A stretch of DNA of 64,000 nucleotides, taken from assembly GCF_003002915.1 (NCBI RefSeq), contig NZ_PVTG01000016.1:1-64000 (forward strand), given 5' to 3'. Origin of the DNA: Geodermatophilus tzadiensis (GTDB lineage: Bacteria; Actinomycetota; Actinomycetes; Mycobacteriales; Geodermatophilaceae). Positions 45,557 to 54,256 of this stretch are shown here, one piece after another (the stretch's first letter is position 1; the number at the start of each line of letters is the position of its first letter). The notes below the pieces were generated by a model that ran no database searches, had not been told where the DNA came from, and saw only the letters and a list, made by a program, of their open reading frames with translations. The position numbers and the translations under genes are program-made.

Positions 45557-46813
45557 GTGAGCAGCGGACTGGCCCTGGACACCGACCCGGCCGAGGTGGG
45601 GCTCGACCCCGCCCGGCTGCAGCGCCTCGACCGGCGGTTGGCCCGCTGGGTGGACGACGGGCAGCTGCCCGGCTTCCTCGTCACGGTGTCCCGCAAGGGG
45701 CGGCTGGCGCACGTCGGCCGCGCCGGGATGCGCGACGTCGAGAGCGGCCTGCCGGTGGAGGAGAACACCCGCTGGCGGATCTTCTCGATGACCAAGCCGG
45801 TGACCTCGGTGGCGGCGATGATGCTGTACGAGGAGGGCGCCTTCGAGCTCGGCGACCCGATCGCGAGGTGGCTGCCCGAGTTCGCCGAGACCCGGGTCTA
45901 CGTGGCCGGGTCGGCGCTGAAGCCGGTCACCCAGCCGCAGGTCGAGCCGATCCGCATCCGGCACCTGCTCACCCACACCTCGGGCCTGACCTACGGCTTC
46001 CACCACGCCCACCCGGTCGACGCCGTGTACCGCGCGATGGGCCATGAGTGGGGCACCCCGCCCGGCGCGGACTCCGCCGAGGTCTGCCGGCAGTGGGCGT
46101 CGGCGCCCCTGGTCTTCCAGCCCGGCTCGGAGTGGAACTACGGCGTCTCCACCGACGTCCTCGGCCGGCTGGTCGAGGTGGTGTCCGGGCAGACGCTCGA
46201 CGTCTTCTTCCAGGAGCGGGTCTTCGGTCCCCTCGGTATGACCGACACCTCCTTCGGCCTGCGGGAGGACGACGACCCCGCGTCGCTGGCCCGCCTCTAC
46301 GCCGCCGTCCCCGGGCAGCCCGGCGGGGCGGCCACCGGGTTCGCCCCGCTGGACACCATGGGCGCCGCCGCGCTGTCGAAGCCGGCGTTCCTCTCCGGCG
46401 GCGGCGGGCTGGTGGGCACCGCCGGCGACTACGTGCGCTTCGCCGAGATGCTCCGCCGCGGCGGGTCGTTCGACGGCGGCCGGCTGCTCGGCCCCCGCAC
46501 GATCGCGCACATGACCCGCAACCACCTGCCCGGCGGCGCGGACCTGGAGACCTTCGGCCGGCCGTTGTTCGCCGAGACGCCGCTGCGCGGGGTGGGCTTC
46601 GGCCTGGGCTTCTCCATGGTGATCGACCCGGTGCGCTACGGCGGCGTGGCCAGCGAGGGCGACTACAGCTGGGGCGGGGCGGCGTCCACGGCGTTCTACG
46701 TCGACCCGGTCGAGGACGTCGTCGTCACGTTCTTCACGCAGCTGCTGCCCTCGTCGACGCTGCCGATCCGCGCCTACCTGCGCGCCCTGGTCAACCAGGC
46801 CATCGTCGCCTGA
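45557..46813 (+). CDS. Beta-lactamase-fold serine hydrolase
   Basis: The 418-aa protein starts at GTG 45557, preceded by GGAGGA. It has the class C/esterase-type active site: SxxK as FSMTKPVTS (about residue 77) and the Tyr motif YGVST (YxN-like). A late Gly-rich strand SWGGAASTAFYVD replaces KTG. No signal peptide is visible, so it is probably a cytoplasmic esterase or peptidase of the EstB type rather than a secreted beta-lactamase. The substrate is unknown. Confidence 0.9.
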   Translation: MSSGLALDTDPAEVGLDPARLQRLDRRLARWVDDGQLPGFLVTVSRKGRLAHVGRAGMRDVESGLPVEENTRWRIFSMTKPVTSVAAMMLYEEGAFELGDPIARWLPEFAETRVYVAGSALKPVTQPQVEPIRIRHLLTHTSGLTYGFHHAHPVDAVYRAMGHEWGTPPGADSAEVCRQWASAPLVFQPGSEWNYGVSTDVLGRLVEVVSGQTLDVFFQERVFGPLGMTDTSFGLREDDDPASLARLYAAVPGQPGGAATGFAPLDTMGAAALSKPAFLSGGGGLVGTAGDYVRFAEMLRRGGSFDGGRLLGPRTIAHMTRNHLPGGADLETFGRPLFAETPLRGVGFGLGFSMVIDPVRYGGVASEGDYSWGGAASTAFYVDPVEDVVVTFFTQLLPSSTLPIRAYLRALVNQAIVA

Positions 46814-46817
46814 TCGT

Positions 46818-46858
46818 GCACTTCCGCGGATGTGCCCGGGGCACATCCGCGGAAGTGC
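46818..46858. terminator. Long perfect hairpin between convergent genes; TTCCGCGGAA palindrome, copy 2
   Basis: Two perfect 20-base arms (GCACTTCCGCGGATGTGCCC at 46818-46837 and its complement at 46839-46858) are separated by a single G. The hairpin fills the gap between the convergent stops at 46813 and 46864 and should stop transcription from both sides. Each arm contains the TTCCGCGG core seen at 29.0 and 62.3 kb. Confidence 0.8.
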
Positions 46859-46863
46859 GCGTC

Positions 46864-47325
46864 CTACAGGTAGCGGCGGTAGACGACGGTGGCGACCATC
46901 GCCGGCTTGGACCCGCCCTCGACCTCGACGGTGACGTCCATGTTCATCGTGATCCCGCCGTCGAAGGGTGTCGCGGAGGCGAGCGTCGCGCCGGCGCGCA
47001 CGCGGCTGCCGACCGGCACCGGGGACGGGAAGCGCACCTTCTCCGTGCCGTAGTTGACGCCCATGCGGAAGCCGGTGATGTCGATGATCTGCGGCAGCAG
47101 CGCCGGGAGGAGCGACAGCGTCAGGTAGCCGTGGGCGATCGGGCCGCCGAAGGGGCTCTCCCGCTTGGCCCGCTCGGGGTCGACGTGGATCCACTGGTGG
47201 TCACCGGTCGCCTCGGCGAACCGGTCGACCTGCTGCTGGGTGACCTCCACCCAGTCGCTGTGGCCCAGGTGCTGCCCGACGAGCCCCTGCACGCCCTCGA
47301 CGCCGTCCACGGTGGTCTGCGCCAT
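46864..47325 (-). CDS. MaoC-family (R)-enoyl-CoA hydratase
   Basis: The 153-aa single hot-dog protein has the hydratase-2 motif FAEATGDHQWIHVDPERA and GGPIAHGYLTLSLLP with the catalytic Asp and His. It resembles the mycobacterial Rv0130 (HtdZ) group in length and motif, and hydrates trans-2-enoyl-CoA. The start is ATG at 47325. It is divergent from folP2, 68 bp away. Confidence 0.9.
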   Translation of the reverse strand: MAQTTVDGVEGVQGLVGQHLGHSDWVEVTQQQVDRFAEATGDHQWIHVDPERAKRESPFGGPIAHGYLTLSLLPALLPQIIDITGFRMGVNYGTEKVRFPSPVPVGSRVRAGATLASATPFDGGITMNMDVTVEVEGGSKPAMVATVVYRRYL

Positions 47326-47393
47326 CGCACGTCCTCCCTCACGGTGGTCTGGTTGGCTGACTCCACCACACCGGCTGCAGGACGGAGGAACGG

Positions 47394-48254
47394 GTGCTGC
47401 GACTGGGCCGGCTCGACGTCCCCGACGGCGCGCTGGTCGTCATGGCGATCGTCAACCGCACGCCGGACTCGTTCTACGACCGCGGCGCCACCTACGAGCT
47501 GGCCGCCGCCGTCGAGCGGGTGGACCGGGTGGTGGCCGAGGGCGCGGACGTGGTCGACGTCGGCGGGGTGAAGGCCGCGCCGGGCGAGGAGGTCGACGCC
47601 GCCGAGGAGATCCGCCGGACCGTGGACCTGGTCGCCGCCATCCGCGCCGCGCACCCGCGGCTGCCGATCTCGATCGACACGTGGCGGGCCGAGGTGGCGC
47701 GCGAGGCGCTGGCGGCCGGGGCCGACGTCGTCAACGACGCGTGGGGCGGGGTCGACCCGGAGCTGGCCGCCGTGGCCGCGGAGGCCGGCGCGGGCATCGT
47801 GTGCACGCACGCCGGCGGGCTGCCGCCGCGCACCCGGCCGCACCGCGTGCGCTACGACGACGTGGTCGCCGACGTCGTCGCCCGGACGACGGCGCTGGCC
47901 GAGGCGGCGGTCGCCGCGGGCGTGGACCGCGACCGGGTGCTGGTCGACCCGGGCCACGACTTCGGCAAGAACACCCGGCACTCGCTGGAGGCCACCCGGC
48001 GGCTCGACGAGCTGGTCGCCACCGGCTGGCCGGTGCTGGTGGCGCTGTCGAACAAGGACTTCGTCGGCGAGACCCTCGACGTCGTGCTCGACGAGCGGCT
48101 GACCGGCACGCTCGCGGCGACGGCGGTCAGCGCGTGGCTGGGCGCCCGGGTGTTCCGCGCGCACGACGTCGCCGCGACCCGCCAGACCCTGGACATGGTC
48201 GCCTCGATCCGGGGCGACCGCCCGCCCGCGCGCACCGTCCGCGGCCTGGCCTGA
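47394..48254 (+). CDS. folP2: FolP2-type dihydropteroate synthase homologue
   Basis: The 286-aa protein starts at GTG 47394, with GGAGGAA upstream. The TIM-barrel shows AIVNRTPDSFYDRG, DPGHDFGKN, ALSNKDFVGET and FRAHDV, in the order of dihydropteroate synthase. The loop that is DIGGESTRPG in true synthases reads DVGGVKAAPG. That substitution, and the closing SIRGDRPPARTVRGLA, are hallmarks of mycobacterial FolP2, which is reported not to have dihydropteroate synthase activity. It may act on another pterin or serve a different pathway. Confidence 0.88.
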   Translation: MLRLGRLDVPDGALVVMAIVNRTPDSFYDRGATYELAAAVERVDRVVAEGADVVDVGGVKAAPGEEVDAAEEIRRTVDLVAAIRAAHPRLPISIDTWRAEVAREALAAGADVVNDAWGGVDPELAAVAAEAGAGIVCTHAGGLPPRTRPHRVRYDDVVADVVARTTALAEAAVAAGVDRDRVLVDPGHDFGKNTRHSLEATRRLDELVATGWPVLVALSNKDFVGETLDVVLDERLTGTLAATAVSAWLGARVFRAHDVAATRQTLDMVASIRGDRPPARTVRGLA

Positions 48255-48457
48255 GGAGACCGGGTCCCGCACCCGACGGCCGCCGCCCCCACCCCGCGGT
48301 GCCCGCCCTCACCCTGCAGCGCGAGGCCGGGCACCACACCCCGGGGCGGGACCCCGGAGCGGGCGCGAGGTCCTTGTCGCCGGGTGGCCGGCGGGACGAC
48401 GATCGGGTGGCCCGTGGCGGCGCCGGACCCCACGGAGGCGGCGTCGAGGAGGCCGTC

Positions 48458-49036
48458 ATGACCGAGCAGGCCGCAGGGGTCGAGGAGTCGCAGGCCCGGG
48501 GGCACCGGGTCGTCGTCGGCGTGGACGGGTCGGCGGGCGCGCGGGCCGCGGTGCGGTTCGCCGTCGAGGACGCCGTCCGCCGGGACCTGCCCGTGGAGGC
48601 CGTCGTCGCGCACCGCCCGCCCGAGGCGTGGATGGACTTCGACGCGGTCGGCGAGGTGCAGTACGCGGCCGCCGAGCGGGCCGCGGTGGAGGCCACCGAG
48701 GCCGTCCTCGCGGACGTGCTCCGCGAGGTGCCCGGGCCGCACCCGGTGGTGCACGTGACGGCCGTCCTCGGCGCGGCGGCGGACGCGCTCATCCGGGAGT
48801 CGGCCGGCGCGGACCTGCTGGTGGTCGGCAGCCGGGGCCACGGCGGGTTCTCCACGATGCTGCTCGGGTCGACGACGATGCAGTGCGTGCTGCACGCGCC
48901 GTGCCCGGTCACCGTCGTCCACTCGGCGGAGGCGCACCGGGAGCGGCTGCACCTGCGCCGGCGCAGCGGTGGCGGGCGGGTGCGGGCGCACCGCCGGCGC
49001 TTCCGCGGGGCCGCCGCGGAGTTCAGCGGTCCGTGA
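48458..49036 (+). CDS. Universal stress protein (single UspA domain)
   Basis: The 192-aa protein starts at ATG 48458. It has a UspA domain with VVVGVDGSAGARAAVRFAVE and the ATP-binding motif GSRGHGGFSTMLLGSTT (G-2X-G-9X-G-S/T). A basic Arg-rich tail of about 35 residues follows and is unusual for the family. It may bind nucleic acid. Such proteins respond to starvation, hypoxia and oxidative stress. The 203-bp gap upstream holds no other gene. Confidence 0.9.
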   Translation: MTEQAAGVEESQARGHRVVVGVDGSAGARAAVRFAVEDAVRRDLPVEAVVAHRPPEAWMDFDAVGEVQYAAAERAAVEATEAVLADVLREVPGPHPVVHVTAVLGAAADALIRESAGADLLVVGSRGHGGFSTMLLGSTTMQCVLHAPCPVTVVHSAEAHRERLHLRRRSGGGRVRAHRRRFRGAAAEFSGP

Positions 49037-49086
49037 CGGGGCCCGCGACGGCCGGGCCGATCACGGTGCGTCCTCCCGCACCGGAG

Positions 49087-49165
49087 GACGTCCTCCCCCA
49101 CCGCCGCGCGTCCGACCGCACCGTGGGACGTCGGGTGGGACGCGCCACGATCAGGTGACCTGATC
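49087..49165 (+). repeat. Dispersed 79-bp repeat, copy 3
   Basis: It matches copy 1 (26713-26791) over the same 79-base length, sharing GACGTCCTCC at the start, GGTGGGACGCGCCACGATCA and the closing palindrome GATCAGGTGACCTGATC (49149-49165). The hairpin is longer here because CGCCACGAT pairs with ATCGTGGCG. It lies between the stress-protein stop and the thioesterase start. Confidence 0.7.
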
Positions 49166-49198
49166 ATCGTGGCGGCCCGGCTCGCTACGTTGCCGCGC

Positions 49199-49621
49199 AT
49201 GGCCGCCACCGGGTTCCACACCGCCGACGAGCTCAACGCGCTGCTGCCCGGCACGCTGCCGGGACTCATCGGCCTGACCATCACCGCGCACGAACCCGGC
49301 CGGCTCGAGGCCGCCCTCGACGTCCGCCCGGACCTGCTGGCGCCCAACGGCTACCTGCACGCCGCCACCGTCGTCGCCCTCGCCGACACCGCCTGCGGGC
49401 TGGCCACCCGCGCGCTGCTGCCCGAGGGGGCGGCCGGTTTCACCACCATCGAGCTGAAGAGCAACTTCCTGGGCACCGTCCGCGAGGGCCGCGTGCAGAC
49501 CGTCGCCACCAACGCGCACGCCGGACGCAGCACCCAGGTGTGGGACGCGGTCGTCTCCTCGGGCGCCGGGAAGACGCTCGCGCTGTTCCGCTGCACCCAG
49601 TCGGTGCTGTGGCCCCGATGA
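49199..49621 (+). CDS. PaaI-type hot-dog thioesterase
   Basis: The 140-aa protein starts at ATG 49199; a GTG at 49169 is an alternative but lies next to the repeat hairpin. The PaaI/YbgC hot-dog fold is shown by NGYLHAATVVALADTACGLA and FTTIELKSNFLGTV. It hydrolyses acyl- or aryl-CoA thioesters. It stands 83 bp before an acyl-CoA ligase gene on the same strand, so the two may share substrates. Confidence 0.88.
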   Translation: MAATGFHTADELNALLPGTLPGLIGLTITAHEPGRLEAALDVRPDLLAPNGYLHAATVVALADTACGLATRALLPEGAAGFTTIELKSNFLGTVREGRVQTVATNAHAGRSTQVWDAVVSSGAGKTLALFRCTQSVLWPR

Positions 49622-49704
49622 GGTGACTCGCGAGTAACCCCCGTGTCCCACGACACACCCGGGGTGTGAGACTGGCGTCACCCGTCCCCCAGGAGGAGCA
49701 CCCC

Positions 49705-51303
49705 GTGGCACTGGCCAGTCGTTACCCCGACGTCGAGATCCCCGACCTGTCGGTCCCCGAGTTCGTCCTCGCCGGAGGCGCGTCGCGTCCCGACTCCCCG
49801 GCACTGGTCGACGGACTCACCGGCGACTCCATCAGCCACGGCCAGCTGGCCACCTACGTCGACCGGGTCGCCGCCGCGCTCGCCGCCCGCGGGCTGCGCA
49901 AGGGCGACGTCGTCGCCGTCCTGTGCCCGAACACCATGTGGTACCCGGTGGTGTTCCACGGCATCGCCCGCGCCGGCTGCGTGATGAGCCCGATCAACTC
50001 GCTCTACACCGCGCACGAGGTCGCCTTCCAGCTGAAGGACTCCGGCGCGAAGGTGCTCGTCACCGTCTCGCCGTTCCTCGACCGGGCGCTCGAGGCCGTC
50101 GAGCAGACGCCGGTCGACGAGGTGATCGTCATGGACGGCGCCGAGGGCCACGCCTCGCTGCTCGACCTGATCACCAGCGACGCGCCGTCGGCGCAGGTCG
50201 ACATCGACCCCGCGAACGACCTGGTCACGCTCCCCTACTCCAGCGGCACGACCGGCCTGCCCAAGGGCGTCATGCTCACCCACCGCAACCTGGTGGCCAA
50301 CGTCAGCCAGTCCCGGCCCCTGGTGTCGCTGCACGAGGGCGACGAGCGGATCATCGCCGTCCTGCCGTTCTTCCACATCTACGGCCTGACCGTGCTGATG
50401 AACCAGGGCCTGCAGTGGGGCGGCACCGTGGTCACCCTGCCGCGGTTCGACCTCGAGCAGTTCCTGCGGACCATCCAGGACCAGAAGATCACCCGGGCCT
50501 TCGTCGCGCCGCCCATCGTGCTGGCGCTGGCCAAGCACCCGATGGTCGACCAGTTCGACCTGTCCTCGCTGCGCAGCATCACCTCCGGGGCCGCGCCGCT
50601 GGACGAGGCGCTGGCCCAGGCCGCCCAGGACCGGCTGCGCAAGGGCGCGGACGACGGCGTCGTCGTCGCCCAGGGCTACGGCATGACCGAGCTGTCGCCG
50701 GTCTCGCACACCACCCCCGACGCCGACCGGCTGCCCGAGGGCGTGCCCGCGGTGCCCAAGGGCTCGGTGGGCCTGGCGCTGCCCAACACCGAGTGCCGCC
50801 TGGTGGACCCCGCGACCGGGCAGGACGCCGCGGCCGGCGAGCGCGGCGAGCTGTGGGTCCGGGGCCCGCAGGTGATGAAGGGCTACCTGAACAACCAGGA
50901 GGCCACCGACGAGACGCTGGACGCCGAGGGCTGGCTGCACACCGGCGACGTGGCGATCGTCGACGAGAACGGCTGCTACACCGTCGTCGACCGCGTCAAG
51001 GAGCTGATCAAGTACAAGGGCTACCAGGTCGCCCCGGCCGAGCTGGAGGCCGTGCTCCTGGGCAACCCGGCCATCGCCGACGCCGCGGTCATCGGGGTCA
51101 AGGACGAGGAGAGCGGCGAGGAGCTGCCCAAGGCCTTCGTGGTGAAGGCGCCCGGCGCCGAGCTCACCGAGCAGGAGGTCATGGACTACGCCGGCAGCCG
51201 GCTCGCCCCGCACAAGAAGATCCGCGCGGTCGAGTTCATCGAGCAGGTGCCCAAGTCCGCGGCCGGCAAGATCCTGCGCAAGGACCTCAAGGCCCGCGTC
51301 TAG
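49705..51303 (+). CDS. 4-coumarate-CoA-ligase-like acyl-CoA synthetase
   Basis: The 532-aa enzyme starts at GTG 49705, preceded by AGGAGG. It has the complete ANL-superfamily motif set: the P-loop YSSGTTGLPKGVMLTH, the second motif QGYGMTELSP, the hinge GWLHTGDVAIVDENG, YKGYQVAPAELE, and the catalytic Lys in PKSAAGKILRKDL. It activates an aryl or fatty acid through an acyl-adenylate. Residues of the substrate pocket do not allow me to choose between coumarate-like and medium-chain acids. A strong hairpin follows. Confidence 0.93.
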   Translation: MALASRYPDVEIPDLSVPEFVLAGGASRPDSPALVDGLTGDSISHGQLATYVDRVAAALAARGLRKGDVVAVLCPNTMWYPVVFHGIARAGCVMSPINSLYTAHEVAFQLKDSGAKVLVTVSPFLDRALEAVEQTPVDEVIVMDGAEGHASLLDLITSDAPSAQVDIDPANDLVTLPYSSGTTGLPKGVMLTHRNLVANVSQSRPLVSLHEGDERIIAVLPFFHIYGLTVLMNQGLQWGGTVVTLPRFDLEQFLRTIQDQKITRAFVAPPIVLALAKHPMVDQFDLSSLRSITSGAAPLDEALAQAAQDRLRKGADDGVVVAQGYGMTELSPVSHTTPDADRLPEGVPAVPKGSVGLALPNTECRLVDPATGQDAAAGERGELWVRGPQVMKGYLNNQEATDETLDAEGWLHTGDVAIVDENGCYTVVDRVKELIKYKGYQVAPAELEAVLLGNPAIADAAVIGVKDEESGEELPKAFVVKAPGAELTEQEVMDYAGSRLAPHKKIRAVEFIEQVPKSAAGKILRKDLKARV

Positions 51304-51307
51304 GCGC

Positions 51308-51354
51308 CCTCCCGGCGTGCCCTGCCCGGACCGGCACGGGCACGCCGGGGAGGG
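51308..51354 (+). terminator. Hairpin after the acyl-CoA ligase gene
   Basis: Arms CCGGCGTGCCC (51312-51322) and GGGCACGCCGG (51338-51348) pair perfectly, with CCCT/AGGG outside them. The 15-base loop separates the arms. It lies a few bases after the stop at 51303 and before the oxidoreductase start. Confidence 0.6.
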
Positions 51355-51373
51355 CCCTCCTAGGGTCGAGGCC

Positions 51374-52366
51374 ATGCGCGCGGTCACCACGGACGGCTCC
51401 GGCGGACCCGAGGTGCTCGGCTGGGGCGAGGTCCCCGACCCGGTGGCCGGACCCGGCGAGGTCGTCGTCGACGTCGTCGCCACGGCGGTCAACCGGGCCG
51501 ACCTGCTGCAGCGGGCCGGGAACTACCCGCCGCCGAAGGGCGCCAGCCAGGTCCTGGGCCTGGAGTGCAGCGGGGTCGTCAGCGAGGTCGGGGAGGGCGT
51601 GACCGGCTGGTCGGTCGGCGACGAGGTGTGCGCCCTGCTGGCCGGCGGGGGCTACGCCGAGCGGGTCGCCGTCCCCGCGGTGCAGCTGCTGCCCCGCCCG
51701 GCCGGCGTGGAGCTGGCCACCGCGTCCGCGCTGCCCGAGGTCACCTGCACCGTCTGGTCGAACGTCTTCTCCCTCGCCGGGCTGCGCCGCGGCGACCGCT
51801 TCCTCGTGCACGGCGGCTCCAGCGGCATCGGCACGATGGCGATCCAGCTCGCCGCCCGCGCCGGCGCCCGCGTCTTCACCACCGCGGGCAGCCGGGCCAA
51901 GCTCGACGTCTGCCGCGAGCTGGGCGCCGACGTGACGATCGACTACCGCGACGAGGACTTCGTCGCGCGGGTCCGCGAGGAGACCGACGGCGCCGGGGTC
52001 GACGTCGTCCTGGACAACATGGGCGCCGCCTACCTGGCCCGCAACGTCGACGTGCTCGCCGTCGGCGGGCGGCTGGTCGTCATCGGCATGCAGGGCGGGA
52101 CGAGGGCCGAGCTCGACCTCGGCAGGCTCCTGGCCAAGCGCGCGTCCGTGCACGCCACCGCGCTGCGGTCGCGGCCGGTCACCGGCCCGGGCGGCAAGGC
52201 GGAGATCGTCGCGGCGGTGCGCGCGCACGTGTGGCCCGACGTCGAGCGCGGCGTGGTGCGCCCGATCGTCGACCGCCGGCTGCCGATGTCGCGCGCGGCC
52301 GAGGCGCACCGGGTCGTGGAGGCCAGCGAGCACGTGGGCAAGGTGCTGCTGCTCCCGGACGCCTGA
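51374..52366 (+). CDS. Quinone oxidoreductase (zinc-free MDR family)
   Basis: The 330-aa protein starts at ATG 51374. It has the medium-chain dehydrogenase fold of quinone reductases: NRADLLQRAGNYPPPKGAS, LGLECSGVVSEVGEGV, and the NADPH-binding VHGGSSGIGTMAIQLAARAG. Zinc-binding cysteines are absent, as in the PIG3/TP53I3-type group. It reduces quinones or enones. The next gene is convergent with its stop directly adjacent. Confidence 0.92.
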   Translation: MRAVTTDGSGGPEVLGWGEVPDPVAGPGEVVVDVVATAVNRADLLQRAGNYPPPKGASQVLGLECSGVVSEVGEGVTGWSVGDEVCALLAGGGYAERVAVPAVQLLPRPAGVELATASALPEVTCTVWSNVFSLAGLRRGDRFLVHGGSSGIGTMAIQLAARAGARVFTTAGSRAKLDVCRELGADVTIDYRDEDFVARVREETDGAGVDVVLDNMGAAYLARNVDVLAVGGRLVVIGMQGGTRAELDLGRLLAKRASVHATALRSRPVTGPGGKAEIVAAVRAHVWPDVERGVVRPIVDRRLPMSRAAEAHRVVEASEHVGKVLLLPDA

Positions 52367-53593
52367 CTAGAGCGTGCTGCGCAGCGCCGCCACCGAGTCG
52401 ATCACGTAGCCGACCTCCTCGGCGGTGTTGTAGTGGGCCAGTCCCAGGCGGACGGCGCCCCCGAGCTCGTTGACGCCGAGCGCGTCGAACAGCTCGCGGG
52501 CGTAGAAGTCGCCGTCCCACGCGCAGATGGCACGGCGGGAGAGCTCGGCGGCCACCTGCCGCGGGCGCATGCCCGGGACGGTGAACGACAGCGTGGGCGT
52601 GGTGTGCTCCGGGAAGCCGACCACCTGCACGTGCCGCATGGCCCGCAGCGCCTGGTCCAGCCAGTCGAACAGCCCGCCCTCGTACGCGGCGACCGCGGCC
52701 ATGGACACCCGAAGCCGGTCGCGGCGGCTGCCCACGGCGTCCTCGCAGAGGCCGGCCAGGTGGTCGACGGCGGCGGTGACGCCGGCGTAGAGCTCGAAGG
52801 GCGGCGTGCCGGACTCGAAGCGGTCGGGCACCCGGTCGGGTGCGGGCAGCAGCCGGTCGGGCACCAGCTCGGCCAGCAGCGCCGGGTCGGCCACCACCGC
52901 GCCGACGTGCGGGCCGCAGAAGGTGTAGGCCGACACCGCGAGGAAGTCCGCGCCGAGTGCCGCCCGGTCGAGGAGGACGTGCGGCGCGGCCTGGACGGCG
53001 TCGACGTAGACCAGGGCGCCGACCGCGTGCGCCCGGGCGGCGATCGCCGCGACGTCGGGCCGGGTGCCGATGGCGTTGCTCGCCGCCGTCACCGCCACCA
53101 GACGGGTCCGCGGGGTGATGAGCTCGTCGTACTGCCAGGCGGGCAGCTCGCCGGTCTCGATGTCGACCTCGGCCCACCGGACGGCGACGCCGACCTGCTC
53201 GGCCAGCTGCACCCACGGGCGGATGTTGGCGTCGTGGTCGAGGCGGCTGACCACCACCTCGTCGCCGTAGCGCCAGGTGCGGGCCAGCGCCCGGGCCACC
53301 GCATACGTCAGCGTGGTCGTGTTGGGGCCGAGGACGACGCCGGTGGAGACGCCCCCGACGAGGTCGGCGACGGCGGCGCGGGCGCTGGCCACCAGGCCCT
53401 CGGTGCGGGCCGAGGACGGGAAGACGCCGCCGCGGTTGCCCACCGGCACGCGCATGGCCGAGGAGACGGCGTGCGCGACGCTCTCGGGGACCAGCGTCCC
53501 GGCCGGGGCGTCGGTGTGCACGAAGCCGTCGGAGAGGCCGGGGAACAGGCCGCGGACGCGCGCGACGTCCAGCCGCGGCTCCCCCGGTCCCAT
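52367..53593 (-). CDS. Cysteine-desulfurase-like protein lacking the PLP lysine
   Basis: The 408-aa protein starts at ATG 53593. It has the class V aminotransferase fold of the VC1184-like subfamily, with SRLDHDANIRPW, YVDAVQAAPH (Asp198, Gln201) and FESGTPPFE. The position of the Schiff-base Lys, usually SAYKFFGPH, reads SAYTFCGPH, so Thr224 replaces the lysine. The codon is ACC, two changes away from AAG. The protein may not use PLP in the normal way, or a different Lys may serve. The usual role of the family is sulfur transfer from cysteine or an unknown PLP reaction. It is divergent from bpa. Confidence 0.87.
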   Translation of the reverse strand: MGPGEPRLDVARVRGLFPGLSDGFVHTDAPAGTLVPESVAHAVSSAMRVPVGNRGGVFPSSARTEGLVASARAAVADLVGGVSTGVVLGPNTTTLTYAVARALARTWRYGDEVVVSRLDHDANIRPWVQLAEQVGVAVRWAEVDIETGELPAWQYDELITPRTRLVAVTAASNAIGTRPDVAAIAARAHAVGALVYVDAVQAAPHVLLDRAALGADFLAVSAYTFCGPHVGAVVADPALLAELVPDRLLPAPDRVPDRFESGTPPFELYAGVTAAVDHLAGLCEDAVGSRRDRLRVSMAAVAAYEGGLFDWLDQALRAMRHVQVVGFPEHTTPTLSFTVPGMRPRQVAAELSRRAICAWDGDFYARELFDALGVNELGGAVRLGLAHYNTAEEVGYVIDSVAALRSTL

Positions 53594-53678
53594 GCGGGCG
53601 ACCCTAGACGGGACCGGTTGCCGCCGGACCCGGCTCCCCGCGTTCGCCGTCCCGCGAGCGCGGGGCAGGATGGAGGGC

Positions 53679-54209
53679 ATGACGGCACCGCAGAACGGCA
53701 GCGAGCGTCCGCAGCAGGTCGTCGTCGTCGGTCCCGACGGCCGGCCGGTCGGCGCGATGCCCGTGCCGGCCGCCGGTGGCGACGACGACGGCGCGCACGG
53801 CATGGGCGAGATGGTCGAGCAGCCTGCGAAGGTCATGCGGATCGGCACGATGATCAAGCAGCTCCTCGAGGAGGTGCGCGCCGCGCCCCTCGACGACGCC
53901 AGCCGCGCGCGGCTGCGCGACATCCACGCCTCCTCGATCCGCGAGCTGGAGCAGGGTCTGGCGCCCGAGCTGTCGGAGGAGCTGCGGCGGATCACCTCGC
54001 CGTTCAGCGAGGGCGTGACCCCCTCCGACGCCGAGCTGCGCATCGCCCAGGCCCAGCTGGTCGGCTGGCTGGAGGGCGTCTTCCAGGGCATCCAGACGGC
54101 GCTGTTCGCCCAGCAGATGGCCGCCCGGGCGCAGCTGGAGGAGATCCGCCGGCGCGCACTGCCCGGTCCCGCGGTCGAACCCCGCCCGGGCGGCGGCCAG
54201 TACCTGTAG
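53679..54209 (+). CDS. bpa: Bacterial proteasome activator Bpa
   Basis: The 176-aa protein starts at ATG 53679. The central helical domain (PAKVMRIGTMIKQLLEEVRA, LRDIHASSIRELEQGL, EGVFQGIQTALFAQQMAAR) is the Bpa ring-forming fold. The C-terminus GGGQYL carries the GQYL motif that docks into the 20S proteasome. Bpa activates ATP-independent degradation of unfolded proteins. This gene implies that the host has a 20S proteasome, which in actinobacteria is encoded elsewhere. Confidence 0.95.
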   Translation: MTAPQNGSERPQQVVVVGPDGRPVGAMPVPAAGGDDDGAHGMGEMVEQPAKVMRIGTMIKQLLEEVRAAPLDDASRARLRDIHASSIRELEQGLAPELSEELRRITSPFSEGVTPSDAELRIAQAQLVGWLEGVFQGIQTALFAQQMAARAQLEEIRRRALPGPAVEPRPGGGQYL

Positions 54210-54254
54210 GGGACGCCCCGCGATGATCAGGTGACCCGATCATCGCGGCGTCCC
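54208..54254. terminator. Convergent bidirectional hairpin (related to the 79-bp repeat core)
   Basis: GGGGACGCC..GCGATGATC pairs with its complement on the other side of AGGTGACC, making a long imperfect hairpin between the stops at 54209 and 54257. Its central GATCAGGTGACCCGATC is a one-base variant of the palindrome of the dispersed repeat, but the outer part differs. Confidence 0.7.
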
Positions 54255-54256
54255 CC

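Noticed and set aside
49678-51492. 604-aa minus-strand frame opposite the acyl-CoA ligase
   Set aside because: The plus strand encodes a complete ligase with every family motif. The antisense frame is open only because of high GC at third positions.
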